This document shows positions 15,252 to 23,881 of a stretch of 24,161 bases of DNA, one piece after another. The DNA is from Dactylosporangium sp. AC04546. GTDB lineage: Bacteria > Actinomycetota > Actinomycetes > Mycobacteriales > Micromonosporaceae. A program made the translations under genes and the position numbers. The notes under the pieces are model-generated. The model ran no database searches. It was not told the origin of the DNA and saw only the letters and a list, made by a program, of their open reading frames with translations. How positions within the stretch are numbered: position 1 is the first letter of the stretch; each line of letters starts with the position of its first letter. Location of the stretch: positions 1-24,161 of the forward strand of contig NZ_JAHYSG010000153.1 in the NCBI RefSeq assembly GCF_022095675.1, in the 5' to 3' direction.

Positions 15252-16331
15252 ATGCTGCGCCGATTACTGGCCCCGGCCGCGCTGGCCCTGGCCCTCACCG
15301 TCACCGCCTGCACCCAGGGCTCGCCCGCGACCGGGGACGCGAACGGCAAGGACCTCGCCATCGCGTTCCTCATGCCCTGCTCGACCTGCGCCGACCGCTT
15401 CGAGAGCAAGGACAAGCCGTACTTCGAGGAGGCCGTGAAGGCCATCGACCCGGCCATCAAGGTGATCGCCGGCAACGCCCAGGGCGACGCCGCGGTACAG
15501 CTGCAGCAGGCCGAGTCGGCCCTGACCAACGGCGCGAAGGTGATCGTGGTCAGCCCGTTCACCGCCGAGGCCGGTGCGGCGATCGTGGCCAAGGCCGACG
15601 CCGCCGGCGCCAAGGTGGTCGCCTACGACGGGGCCATCGAGGGTGCGGTCCCCGCCGCGTACGTCTCGTTCCAGAACCAGAAGGTGGGCGAGCTGCAGGG
15701 CCAGTACCTGCTGGACAAGCTGCCGCCGGGCGCCACCGTCGCGATGATCAACGGTGACATCACGTCGGCGCCGGGCCGGGAGTTCAAGGCCGGCGCGCAC
15801 AAGATCCTCGACCCGGCGTTCGCCTCCGGACGGCTCAAGCTCGGGTACGAGTCCGACACCCCCGGCTTCGACCCGGCCAAGGGCCAGGCGGCCATGGAGC
15901 AGGGGCTGACCAAGCTCGGCGACGACGTCCAGGGCGTCATCGCCCCCAACGACGGCCTGGCCAACGCGGTCATCACCGCGCTCACCGCCCGCAAGCTCAA
16001 CGGCAAGGTCCTGGTCACCGGGCAGGACGCGACCGACGCCGGGCTCGGCAGCATCATGGCCGGCAACCAGTCGATGACGGTGTACAAGTCGATCCGCGCC
16101 GAGGCGACGGCGGCCGCGAAGATCGCGGTGGCCCTCGCGAAGGGCGACACCGCCGGGGCGACGCAGCTGACCACCAGCACCGTGGACAACGGCACCGGCA
16201 AGGTTCCGGCGGTACTGCTGGATCCGGTCGCCGTCACCCGGGACACCATCGCCGACGTGGTGATCAAGGACGGGTACACCACGAAGGACAAGATCTGCGC
16301 GGGACTGGCGGCCGACAAGTGCGGTCTGTGA
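15252..16331 (+). CDS. XylF-like sugar ABC transporter substrate-binding lipoprotein
   Basis: A 359-residue periplasmic-binding-protein-like lipoprotein of the pentose/hexose type 1 fold (XylF/RbsB group). The signal peptide ends in lipobox TVTAC, with C20 lipid-modified. Then come IAFLMPCSTC, VQLQQAESALTNGAKVIVVSP, AKVVAYDGAI, GVIAPNDGLANAVITAL and VLVTGQDATDAGL, the usual strands and hinge segments of this fold. Unlike common XylF proteins it has a CxxC (C43, C46) in the first ligand-facing loop and two more Cys near the C-terminus (C349, C357). A GGAAAGGA sequence about 7 nt before the ATG serves as ribosome-binding site. The stop overlaps the ATPase start as GTGA. The sugar cannot be named; the GH1 gene downstream suggests a beta-linked oligosaccharide or its monosaccharide. 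Confidence 0.9.
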   Translation: MLRRLLAPAALALALTVTACTQGSPATGDANGKDLAIAFLMPCSTCADRFESKDKPYFEEAVKAIDPAIKVIAGNAQGDAAVQLQQAESALTNGAKVIVVSPFTAEAGAAIVAKADAAGAKVVAYDGAIEGAVPAAYVSFQNQKVGELQGQYLLDKLPPGATVAMINGDITSAPGREFKAGAHKILDPAFASGRLKLGYESDTPGFDPAKGQAAMEQGLTKLGDDVQGVIAPNDGLANAVITALTARKLNGKVLVTGQDATDAGLGSIMAGNQSMTVYKSIRAEATAAAKIAVALAKGDTAGATQLTTSTVDNGTGKVPAVLLDPVAVTRDTIADVVIKDGYTTKDKICAGLAADKCGL

Positions 16332-17065
16332 GTCCCCCGACCCTCGAGCTCCGCGGCGTCGTCAAGCGGTACGGGCGCGTCGCGGCGCTCACCGAGGTCG
16401 CCTTCACGGCCACCGCCGGCGAGGTGGTGGCCCTGGTCGGCGACAACGGGGCCGGCAAGTCGACGCTCGTCAAGGCGATCGCCGGCACCCACCGCATCGA
16501 CGCCGGACAGATCCTGCTCGACGGCGAGCCGGTCACCATCGGCTCGCCGGCCGAGGCCTCGGCGCTCGGCATCGAGACCGTCTACCAGGACCTGGCCCTG
16601 TGCGACAACCTCGACGTGACCGCCAACCTGTACCTCGGCCGGGAGCGCCGTCGCCGCCACTCGCTGCTGCTGGACCGCGAGGCGATGCAGGCGCACGCCG
16701 CGGCCGTGATCGCCGACCTCGCGGCCCACCTGCCGGACCTCGCCGCCCCGGTCGCGGCGCTGTCCGGCGGCCAGCGGCAGGCGATCGCGGTCAGCCGGGC
16801 CGCGCTGTGGGGTTCCCGGATCGTGCTGCTCGACGAGCCGACCGCGGCGCTCGGCGTGGCGCAGACGACGATGGTGTACGACCTCGTCCGCCGCCTGCGC
16901 GACCGTGGCCTCGCCGTCGTCGTCATCTCGCACAACATGGCCGACGTGTTCGCCGTCGCCGACCGGATCACCGTGCTGCGGCTGGGCCGCAACGCCGGCG
17001 AGTTCCGCCCCGGCCGGGACACCACCGACGACGTGGTCGCCGCCATCACCGGGAGCCGGTCGTGA
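16328..17065 (+). CDS. Sugar ABC transporter ATP-binding protein, single-domain FrcA-like
   Basis: A 245-residue ATPase of the sugar-import type. Walker A GDNGAGKST, Q-loop TVYQDLALCDNL (the VYQDLALC segment is characteristic of FrcA/XylG relatives), signature LSGGQRQAIAVSRA, Walker B IVLLDEPTAALG and switch His in ISHNMADV are all present. RbsA, XylG and AraG carry two such domains in about 500 residues; this protein has one and would act as a homodimer, as FrcA does. The GTG start overlaps the binding-protein stop and its own stop overlaps the permease start as GTGA, so the three transporter genes are translationally coupled. Confidence 0.93.
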   Translation: MSPPTLELRGVVKRYGRVAALTEVAFTATAGEVVALVGDNGAGKSTLVKAIAGTHRIDAGQILLDGEPVTIGSPAEASALGIETVYQDLALCDNLDVTANLYLGRERRRRHSLLLDREAMQAHAAAVIADLAAHLPDLAAPVAALSGGQRQAIAVSRAALWGSRIVLLDEPTAALGVAQTTMVYDLVRRLRDRGLAVVVISHNMADVFAVADRITVLRLGRNAGEFRPGRDTTDDVVAAITGSRS

Positions 17066-18204
17066 TCCGGCGGGCGGGCGGGACCACCACCGTCCTGCTC
17101 GGGCTGGTCGTGGTGTGGGGCTTCTTCCAGGCCAGCAACGACAACTTCCTCTCCGCGCGCAACCTCTCGAACCTCCTGCTGCAGATCGCGGTCCTCGGCA
17201 CGCTCGCCGTCGGCATGGTGATGGTGCTCGTCCTCGGCGAGATCGACCTGTCCGTCGGCGCGGTCGCCGGCGTCAGCGCCGCGGTCCTGGCCCGGCTGCT
17301 CGCCGACCACGGGGCGCCGGCCGGGCTCGCCGTGGCCGCGGCCCTGCTCACCGGCGCGCTCATCGGCCTCGTCCACGGCCTGGTCATCACCTCGGCCGGG
17401 ATCCCGTCGTTCATCATCACGCTCGCCGGCCTGCTCGTCTGGCAGGGTGCCCAGTTGGCCCTCGTCGGCGACGGCGGGCAGATCCCGATCCGGGACACCG
17501 CCATCCGCTCGATCGCGTCGAGCTACGTGGTGCCCGCCTTCGGCTGGGTGCTCGCGCTGCTCGTCGTCGCCGGCTTCGCCGGCCTGCGGGCCGTGCGGCG
17601 CACCCGCCGGGCCCGGCACGGCCTGGCCAACCCGCCGGTGCTCCACGAGGTTCCCGCGGTGGCCGCCGTGGCGGTGTTCGCCGCCGCGGTCACCTGGCTG
17701 CTGAACTCGTACTTCGGGATCCCCTGGGTGTTCGTGCTCCTGCTGCTGCTCGTGGGCGGCGCGGGCGTGCTCATGACGGGCACCGCGTTCGGCCGGCACG
17801 TCACCGCGATCGGCGGCAACCGGGAGGCGGCCCGCCGCGCCGGCATCCCGGTCGCCCGGACCATGGTCGTCGTGTTCGTGCTCGTCTCCGCGATCGCCGC
17901 CCTGGCCGGCGTCGTCGAGGCGTCCCGGCAGTTCTCCGCGTCCAACGCGCTCGGCGGCGGGACGCTGCAGCTCAACGCGATCGCCGCGGCCGTGATCGGC
18001 GGGACCAGCCTGTTCGGCGGCCGGGGCCGCATCTACCACGCGGTCCTCGGCGCGCTCGTGGTCGGCAGCGTGCAGAACGGCCTCGACCTGCTCGGCGAGC
18101 CGGCCGCCGTGAAGAACATCGCCACCGGCGTCATCCTCGTCGTCGCCGTCGTGCTCGACGCGGTGAGCCGCCGCCGGCGCCTCGCCCGCGGTGCCGCGGA
18201 CTGA
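17062..18204 (+). CDS. XylH-like sugar ABC transporter permease
   Basis: A 380-residue polytopic permease of the BPD_transp_2 (RbsC/XylH) family with roughly ten hydrophobic segments. Recognisable parts are NFLSARNLSNLLLQIAVLG, GMVMVLVLGEIDLSVGAV, GIPSFIITLAGLLVWQG and, near the C-terminus, AIGGNREAARRAGI followed by AAAVIGGTSLFGGRG. Between these lies a basic cytoplasmic loop (about residues 172-192, RAVRRTRRARHG) and extra membrane segments, which make it longer than RbsC and closer to XylH. The GTG start overlaps the ATPase stop. It should form the membrane channel for the sugar delivered by the binding lipoprotein. A GH1 gene follows 26 bp downstream. Confidence 0.92.
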   Translation: MIRRAGGTTTVLLGLVVVWGFFQASNDNFLSARNLSNLLLQIAVLGTLAVGMVMVLVLGEIDLSVGAVAGVSAAVLARLLADHGAPAGLAVAAALLTGALIGLVHGLVITSAGIPSFIITLAGLLVWQGAQLALVGDGGQIPIRDTAIRSIASSYVVPAFGWVLALLVVAGFAGLRAVRRTRRARHGLANPPVLHEVPAVAAVAVFAAAVTWLLNSYFGIPWVFVLLLLLVGGAGVLMTGTAFGRHVTAIGGNREAARRAGIPVARTMVVVFVLVSAIAALAGVVEASRQFSASNALGGGTLQLNAIAAAVIGGTSLFGGRGRIYHAVLGALVVGSVQNGLDLLGEPAAVKNIATGVILVVAVVLDAVSRRRRLARGAAD

Positions 18205-18230
18205 CCAGCACCGACAAGAAAGGCACCATC

Positions 18231-19562
<1,332 letters not shown>

Positions 19563-19571
19563 GACAACCCA

Positions 19572-19604
19572 CGGGGCCGGCACTCTTGCGGCGTGCCGGC
19601 CCCG
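19572..19604. terminator. Bidirectional hairpin between convergent genes
   Basis: CGGGGCCGGCAC (19572-19583) pairs perfectly with GTGCCGGCCCCG (19593-19604), giving a 12-bp stem with a 9-nt loop. It lies midway in the 61-bp gap between the GH1 gene and the convergent DUF4832 gene and can serve both directions. Confidence 0.8.
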
Positions 19605-19623
19605 CGGGCCACCCTGCTGCCGG

Positions 19624-22308
19624 CTACTCGAACGTGATGTGGTCGATCGTGATGGTGGAGCTGCCGCCGAACCAGAAGCCCATGGCCAGCTGGGACGGCG
19701 AGTTGCGGTTGATGCCGTTGGCGACCAGCGGGATGCGGATGTCCTGGTAGGCCGTCGTGATCACCGGATGGGCCCCGCCGTCGAGGGTGAAGTCGGCGAA
19801 GACCTTCGTGGTGCCGCCGAGGCCGAGGTTGAAGTGGGTCTGCTCACCGCCGGCCGCGCCCTTGACCCGGATCACCAGGTAGGTGCGCGTGCTCAGGTCG
19901 ACGCCGACGTCGGAGCCGAACCAGCCGCAGTTGTTGTACCGCAGGCTCAGCGCGCCGCCGGTGACGACGCCGGAGCCGCCGCCGTCGAGGAAGCAGTTGC
20001 CGCCCGTCCACCTGCCCAGGTCGTTCTGGGCCGCCGACGGGTAGGCCGGGCTGCCGTCGAAGTTGTCCAGCACCAGCCCGGCCGGCGGTGGCGGCGTGGC
20101 GTTCGTGGTGACGGTGACCGCGTTGCTGGCCGCCGAGCGGTTCCCGGCGGCATCACGCGCCCTGACGGTGTAGCCGTACGCGGTCGACGCGGTCAGGCCG
20201 GTGTCGGTGAACGTCGTCCCCGCCGGGCTGCCGACCAGGGTCGTGCCGCGGAACACCTCGTAGCCGGTGACGCCGACGTTGTCCGTCGCGGCCGTCCATG
20301 ACAGCGTCACCGTCGTGTCCGTCTTCCCCGGCGACGACAGCACCGGGGCCGACGGTGCCGTGCAGTCGCCCGAACATCCGGTCGTCGTGGCCGGGACCGT
20401 CGCCGACGGGCCGGAGACGTTGCCGGCCGCGTCGACCGCGCGGACCGTGTACTGGTAGGTCCGGCCGGCCGCGCGGCCGGTGTCGGTGAACGTCGTCCCC
20501 GCCGGCGTGCCGGCCAGCACGCCGTCCCGCCACACCTGGTAGCCCGTGACGCCGACGTTGTCGGTCGAGGCGGTCCAGGACAGCGACACGGTCGTGTCGG
20601 TCACGCCGGTGACGGCGAGGTTCGACGGTACCGACGGCGCCGCGCAGTCGCCGGTGCACACCCCGGTGGTCGACATCGGGCCGAGGTCGACCCACCCGTC
20701 GGTGCCCTGGTTCGCGTTGGCGAAGGACAGCGGGAGGCGGGGCCGCCACTGGTCGATGACCCAGTCGGTGAGCCGGCTGGCGGCCGGGCGAGCGCGCAGG
20801 ACGTCGGGGGTGACGGCCTCCAGCGGGTTGCGGACCTTCAGCACCAGGCTGTACGAGCCGGCCGGCACGCCGGCGGTGCTGAGGGTGGCGGAGAAGTTGA
20901 CCGGGCGGCCGAAGTCGAGGTACGCGGGGTCGGCGCCCACGCCCCAGTCGGGGAACGCCCGGATCTTCAGCGGCTGCACCTGGCGCAGATCCCAGCTGGT
21001 GTCCCAGGTCTTGACGATCGCGCCGGACGCGTCGCGCAGGCCGATGACGGTCGTCCACGGGTAGTAGAACGGCGCGACCCCGGTGTTCTGCATGGTGACG
21101 CCGACCTTGAACGTGCCGCCCGCGGCCGCGTTGAAGTTGGCCTGCGGGATGTGCAGGTTGTAGCCCATCTTGCGCACGCCCGCGGCGACGTTCGGGTCGC
21201 TGGTGCTGTAGCCGCCGGCGCCGGTCTGGTTGATCATCCAGGTGATGTGGGTGAGCTCGGTCGCGGCGAGCACGTCGTCGACCTGGTTGTTGCCGCCGGG
21301 CCAGCCGGCGTAGAGGCTGCCCTGGATCTCCGGGCGGGCCTCGCCGCCGATCGACTGCGTGATCCAGCGGTTCTCGGTGCCGGTGTCGAGCTGGAGCTGC
21401 AGGAACGCGTCGTCCCAGCCGTTCATGGACTTCGGCAGCGTCATGCCCTTCAGCTGGCCGTTGCGCCACTCCTTGTACGGCCACGAGTCGTCGTGGAAGC
21501 CGATGTTCGCGGTCTCCGTGCCGGCCAGGGGGTAGCGCACCTCGAGCTGGATGTTGTCGAAGGCGCTGTCGTAGGCGCCGATGATGGTGCGGATGGTGGC
21601 GTCGGTCGGCATCAGGTCGGGGTAGCCGTCGGCGGTGTCGCGGTCGTAGGGCCAGGTGTGCCACTCGCCCCACAGGCCGACCAGGCCGAGCGACATGAAC
21701 CCGATGCGCGGATCGGCGGTGCCGCCGGCGCCGGCGTGGTCGTAGCGGGCGGCGAAGGCGTTGATGAAGCCGACCAGCGCGGACACGACGTCGGGGTCGT
21801 CGTAGTCGGGGCTGACGGTGCCCCAGAACCCGTTCGTGCGCAGCGCCATCTTGCCGTTCAGACAGGGCGGGATGCCGTTGCCCGGGTGGGTGCCGCTGCC
21901 GCCGGGGTACTCGAGGTAGAACCGGAAGGCGACCTGCCGGCCCCAGACCGCGGCCTCGTCGAGCGCCTTCTCGAAGACGCTCCAGTCGAACGCGGTACAG
22001 CTGGCCGGGTCTTTCATCACCTCGTTGAGCGCGAAGTAGCTCCAGACGAGCCCGCCCGGGTACTTCGTGGACAGGTTGTCGCCGGGGAACAGGTACGGCG
22101 CGAAGCCCTTCAGCGGCTGCCCGAGCGGGGCGTCGGCGTAGGCGTAGGTGTGGGTCGTCAGGCTGGTGTCGGGGCCGGGCCCGGCGGCCGGCCGGGCCGG
22201 GGGACCGGCGGGGGCCGCCGACGCGACGGCGGGCGTCAGCGCGAGGCCCGCGGCGACCACCAGCGTGACCAGGGCCGCGAGCAGCGTGCTGCGCATGTTC
22301 CTCGTCAT
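19624..22308 (-). CDS. Secreted DUF4874/DUF4832-like protein with two FN3 and C-terminal beta domain
   Basis: An 894-residue exported protein. A signal peptide (LLAALVTLVVAAGLALTPAVASA) is followed by a DUF4874/DUF4832-type region (about 35-530). That region carries the family's opening QPLKGFAPYLF, FRFYLEYPGG, IGFMSLGLVGLWGEWHTW (about 200-217) and HDDSWPY, and resembles a TIM-barrel glycosidase; E in GEWH is a candidate acid/base by analogy only. Two fibronectin type III domains follow (about 553-640 and 646-736, both with TDTTVxLSWTA and DNVGVTGY). A final beta-rich domain (about 740-894) opens with LDNFDGSP and may bind carbohydrate. ATG 22308 is preferred for its GAGGG; ATG 22323, overlapping the upstream stop as ATGA, and ATG 22296 are alternatives. 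It is probably cotranscribed with its shorter paralogue. Substrate unknown. Confidence 0.8.
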   Translation of the reverse strand: MTRNMRSTLLAALVTLVVAAGLALTPAVASAAPAGPPARPAAGPGPDTSLTTHTYAYADAPLGQPLKGFAPYLFPGDNLSTKYPGGLVWSYFALNEVMKDPASCTAFDWSVFEKALDEAAVWGRQVAFRFYLEYPGGSGTHPGNGIPPCLNGKMALRTNGFWGTVSPDYDDPDVVSALVGFINAFAARYDHAGAGGTADPRIGFMSLGLVGLWGEWHTWPYDRDTADGYPDLMPTDATIRTIIGAYDSAFDNIQLEVRYPLAGTETANIGFHDDSWPYKEWRNGQLKGMTLPKSMNGWDDAFLQLQLDTGTENRWITQSIGGEARPEIQGSLYAGWPGGNNQVDDVLAATELTHITWMINQTGAGGYSTSDPNVAAGVRKMGYNLHIPQANFNAAAGGTFKVGVTMQNTGVAPFYYPWTTVIGLRDASGAIVKTWDTSWDLRQVQPLKIRAFPDWGVGADPAYLDFGRPVNFSATLSTAGVPAGSYSLVLKVRNPLEAVTPDVLRARPAASRLTDWVIDQWRPRLPLSFANANQGTDGWVDLGPMSTTGVCTGDCAAPSVPSNLAVTGVTDTTVSLSWTASTDNVGVTGYQVWRDGVLAGTPAGTTFTDTGRAAGRTYQYTVRAVDAAGNVSGPSATVPATTTGCSGDCTAPSAPVLSSPGKTDTTVTLSWTAATDNVGVTGYEVFRGTTLVGSPAGTTFTDTGLTASTAYGYTVRARDAAGNRSAASNAVTVTTNATPPPPAGLVLDNFDGSPAYPSAAQNDLGRWTGGNCFLDGGGSGVVTGGALSLRYNNCGWFGSDVGVDLSTRTYLVIRVKGAAGGEQTHFNLGLGGTTKVFADFTLDGGAHPVITTAYQDIRIPLVANGINRNSPSQLAMGFWFGGSSTITIDHITFE

Positions 22309-22325
22309 CGGATCCCTCGTCATCG
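22300..22325. repeat. 15-bp in-frame duplication at the DUF4832 start
   Basis: CCTCGTCATCG occurs at 22300-22310 and again at 22315-22325 (period 15). On the minus strand it duplicates a start codon plus GAGG, giving the tandem N-termini MTRDP and MTRNM in the same frame. The outer copy overlaps the stop of the upstream gene. Confidence 0.85.
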
Positions 22326-23681
22326 GACGCTCACCGTGCCCAGGGTCAGCCAGCCGGTGCCGGAGTCCTGGCCGGTGTTGGCGAACCGCAGCGGGACGCC
22401 GCCCGGCAGCGGGTTGGCCACGCGCATGACGATCGTGTACCGGCCGTCGCGCAGGCCGCGGGTGTCGATGCGGGCGCTCAGCTGCGTCGCGTCCGCGCCG
22501 GGCTGGATGCCGGTCATCGTCCACGGGGTGCCCCAGCGCCGCACGACGCGGCCCTTGCCGTCGACGGCGGCCAGCTCGGTGCGCCAGTCGTAGTAGAACG
22601 GGGCGGTGCCGAGGTTGCCCACCCTGACCGACACCCGGTCGCGGGTGAGCGCCGCCGACGTGACGGTCAGCTCGTAGCCGAGCGCCCGGGACGCGGCCAC
22701 CGCGCGGTCGTACTTGGCGCCGGTGAAGCCCGGGTCGAACGCGGCCTGGTTGAGCAGCCAGGAGGCGTGGGTCTGGGCGACCGACTCGGCGTAGTCCTCG
22801 TACTGGGCGCAGCCGACCGGCGCGTCCCACAGGCAGCTCTGGATCTCCGGGCGCAGCTCGCCGCCGATCGGCTCCCGCCGCCACTTCTCGGTGACGCCGT
22901 TGTCGATGAGCCGCTGCACGAAGTGCCACGACGTCGGCGGGAGCGTCTCGAAGGCGAACGAGTCGTCGTGGTAGCCGATGTTCAGGTCCTTGTTCTCGGC
23001 GCTGGGGTAGCGGGCCAGCAGCCGCGTGCGGTCGAAGGCCGCCTCGTAGCGACTCAGCACCTTCGTCAGCACCTCGGTCGTCGGCATCCAGTTCTCGGGC
23101 TGGGTCCAGCCGTCGTAGGGCCAGGTGTGCCACTCGCCCCAGAAGCCGATGAGGCCGAGCGTGACGAACCCGATGCGGGGGTCGCCGTCGTAGCGGCGGC
23201 CGAAGGCGGTGATGAAGTTCTCCAGGGCGGAGACCAGGCGCGGGTCGTTGTAGTCGGGGGCGACGCTGACGCCGTTGTTGCCGAAGTCCGGGTAGTCGCG
23301 GGTGAGCAGGCCCTGGTCGAGCAGGTACTGCGGGATGCCGGTCGGCTTGCCCGGGTAGTCCAGGTAGAACCGGAACACGGCTTGGTGGCCGCGGCCGGCG
23401 ATGGCGTCGAGCTGCCGCTCCAGCGCGTCCCAGCGGAACTGCCGGGGGCCGGTCATCACGTCGCGCAGCGGCAGGTAGAACCACTCCATGCTGTACGGGA
23501 AGGTCGCGTAGTCGCCGGCGTACGGCATGAAGCCCTTGAGCGGGTTGTCGGCCGGCGCCGGGGCGTGGGCCAGCGTCGTCCACTGTGGACTTCCGGTGGC
23601 CGGGTGGGCCGCGGCGGGGGTGCCCGCGGCGAGGGTCAGGGCCGCCGTCACGGCGACGGCGAGGCGGAGCGCTCTGCTCAT
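22320..23681 (-). CDS. Secreted DUF4874/DUF4832-like protein, short paralogue
   Basis: A 453-residue exported protein with signal peptide (MSRALRLAVAVTAALTLAAG, likely cleavage near TPAAA-HP). It consists almost entirely of the DUF4874/DUF4832-type unit: NPLKGFMPYAGDY, FRFYLDYPGKPTGIP, IGFVTLGLIGFWGEWHTWPYDG (about 170-190), GYHDDSFAFETLP and GGELRPEIQ, then a C-terminal beta domain ending WLTLGTVSVR. It lines up with the first 560 or so residues of the larger neighbour, so the two arose by tandem duplication and only one carries FN3 and binding modules. ATG 23681 is chosen over the far upstream GTG because GAGGAA sits 8 nt before it and the signal peptide starts there. These domains are annotated as unknown function but fall among TIM-barrel glycosidase-like proteins. 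Confidence 0.83.
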   Translation of the reverse strand: MSRALRLAVAVTAALTLAAGTPAAAHPATGSPQWTTLAHAPAPADNPLKGFMPYAGDYATFPYSMEWFYLPLRDVMTGPRQFRWDALERQLDAIAGRGHQAVFRFYLDYPGKPTGIPQYLLDQGLLTRDYPDFGNNGVSVAPDYNDPRLVSALENFITAFGRRYDGDPRIGFVTLGLIGFWGEWHTWPYDGWTQPENWMPTTEVLTKVLSRYEAAFDRTRLLARYPSAENKDLNIGYHDDSFAFETLPPTSWHFVQRLIDNGVTEKWRREPIGGELRPEIQSCLWDAPVGCAQYEDYAESVAQTHASWLLNQAAFDPGFTGAKYDRAVAASRALGYELTVTSAALTRDRVSVRVGNLGTAPFYYDWRTELAAVDGKGRVVRRWGTPWTMTGIQPGADATQLSARIDTRGLRDGRYTIVMRVANPLPGGVPLRFANTGQDSGTGWLTLGTVSVR

Positions 23682-23814
23682 GGCGGTGTTCCTCGGTTGG
23701 TTCGGCGGGGGGAGGGGACGACCGTGGTGCGCATCGACGCCGATCGGGGTGCGGGCGCGGCAGATCGTGCCGCCGGTCCCTTCGGCACCGACGCGCAATA
23801 CGAGGAGCTGTTGA

Positions 23815-23824
23815 CGAACTTTCG
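23815..23824. promoter_or_regulatory. CGAA-N2-TTCG operator-like element upstream of the DUF4832 operon
   Basis: CGAACTTTCG is a short inverted repeat (CGAA/TTCG with a CT centre), about 135 bp upstream of the DUF4832 start and just downstream of the candidate promoter. Similar CGAA-TTCG sites are known for sugar-responsive repressors of xylan-related genes in streptomycetes. The match is short and could be chance. Confidence 0.3.
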
Positions 23825-23834
23825 CTTGCGCACA

Positions 23835-23862
23835 TCATTATTCGCCCGGCGGCGGCTGGCAA
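23835..23862 (-). promoter_or_regulatory. Candidate promoter of the DUF4832 operon
   Basis: On the minus strand TTGCCA (23862-23857) is followed after 16 bp by TAATGA (23840-23835), with AATAAT (23842-23837) as an alternative -10 at a shorter 14-bp spacing. It is the only AT-rich patch upstream of the operon and would give a leader of about 150 nt. In the rest of 23682-23834 I see only the Shine-Dalgarno and the CGAA element. Confidence 0.35.
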
Positions 23863-23881
23863 GACCCAACCTGGACGGCGG

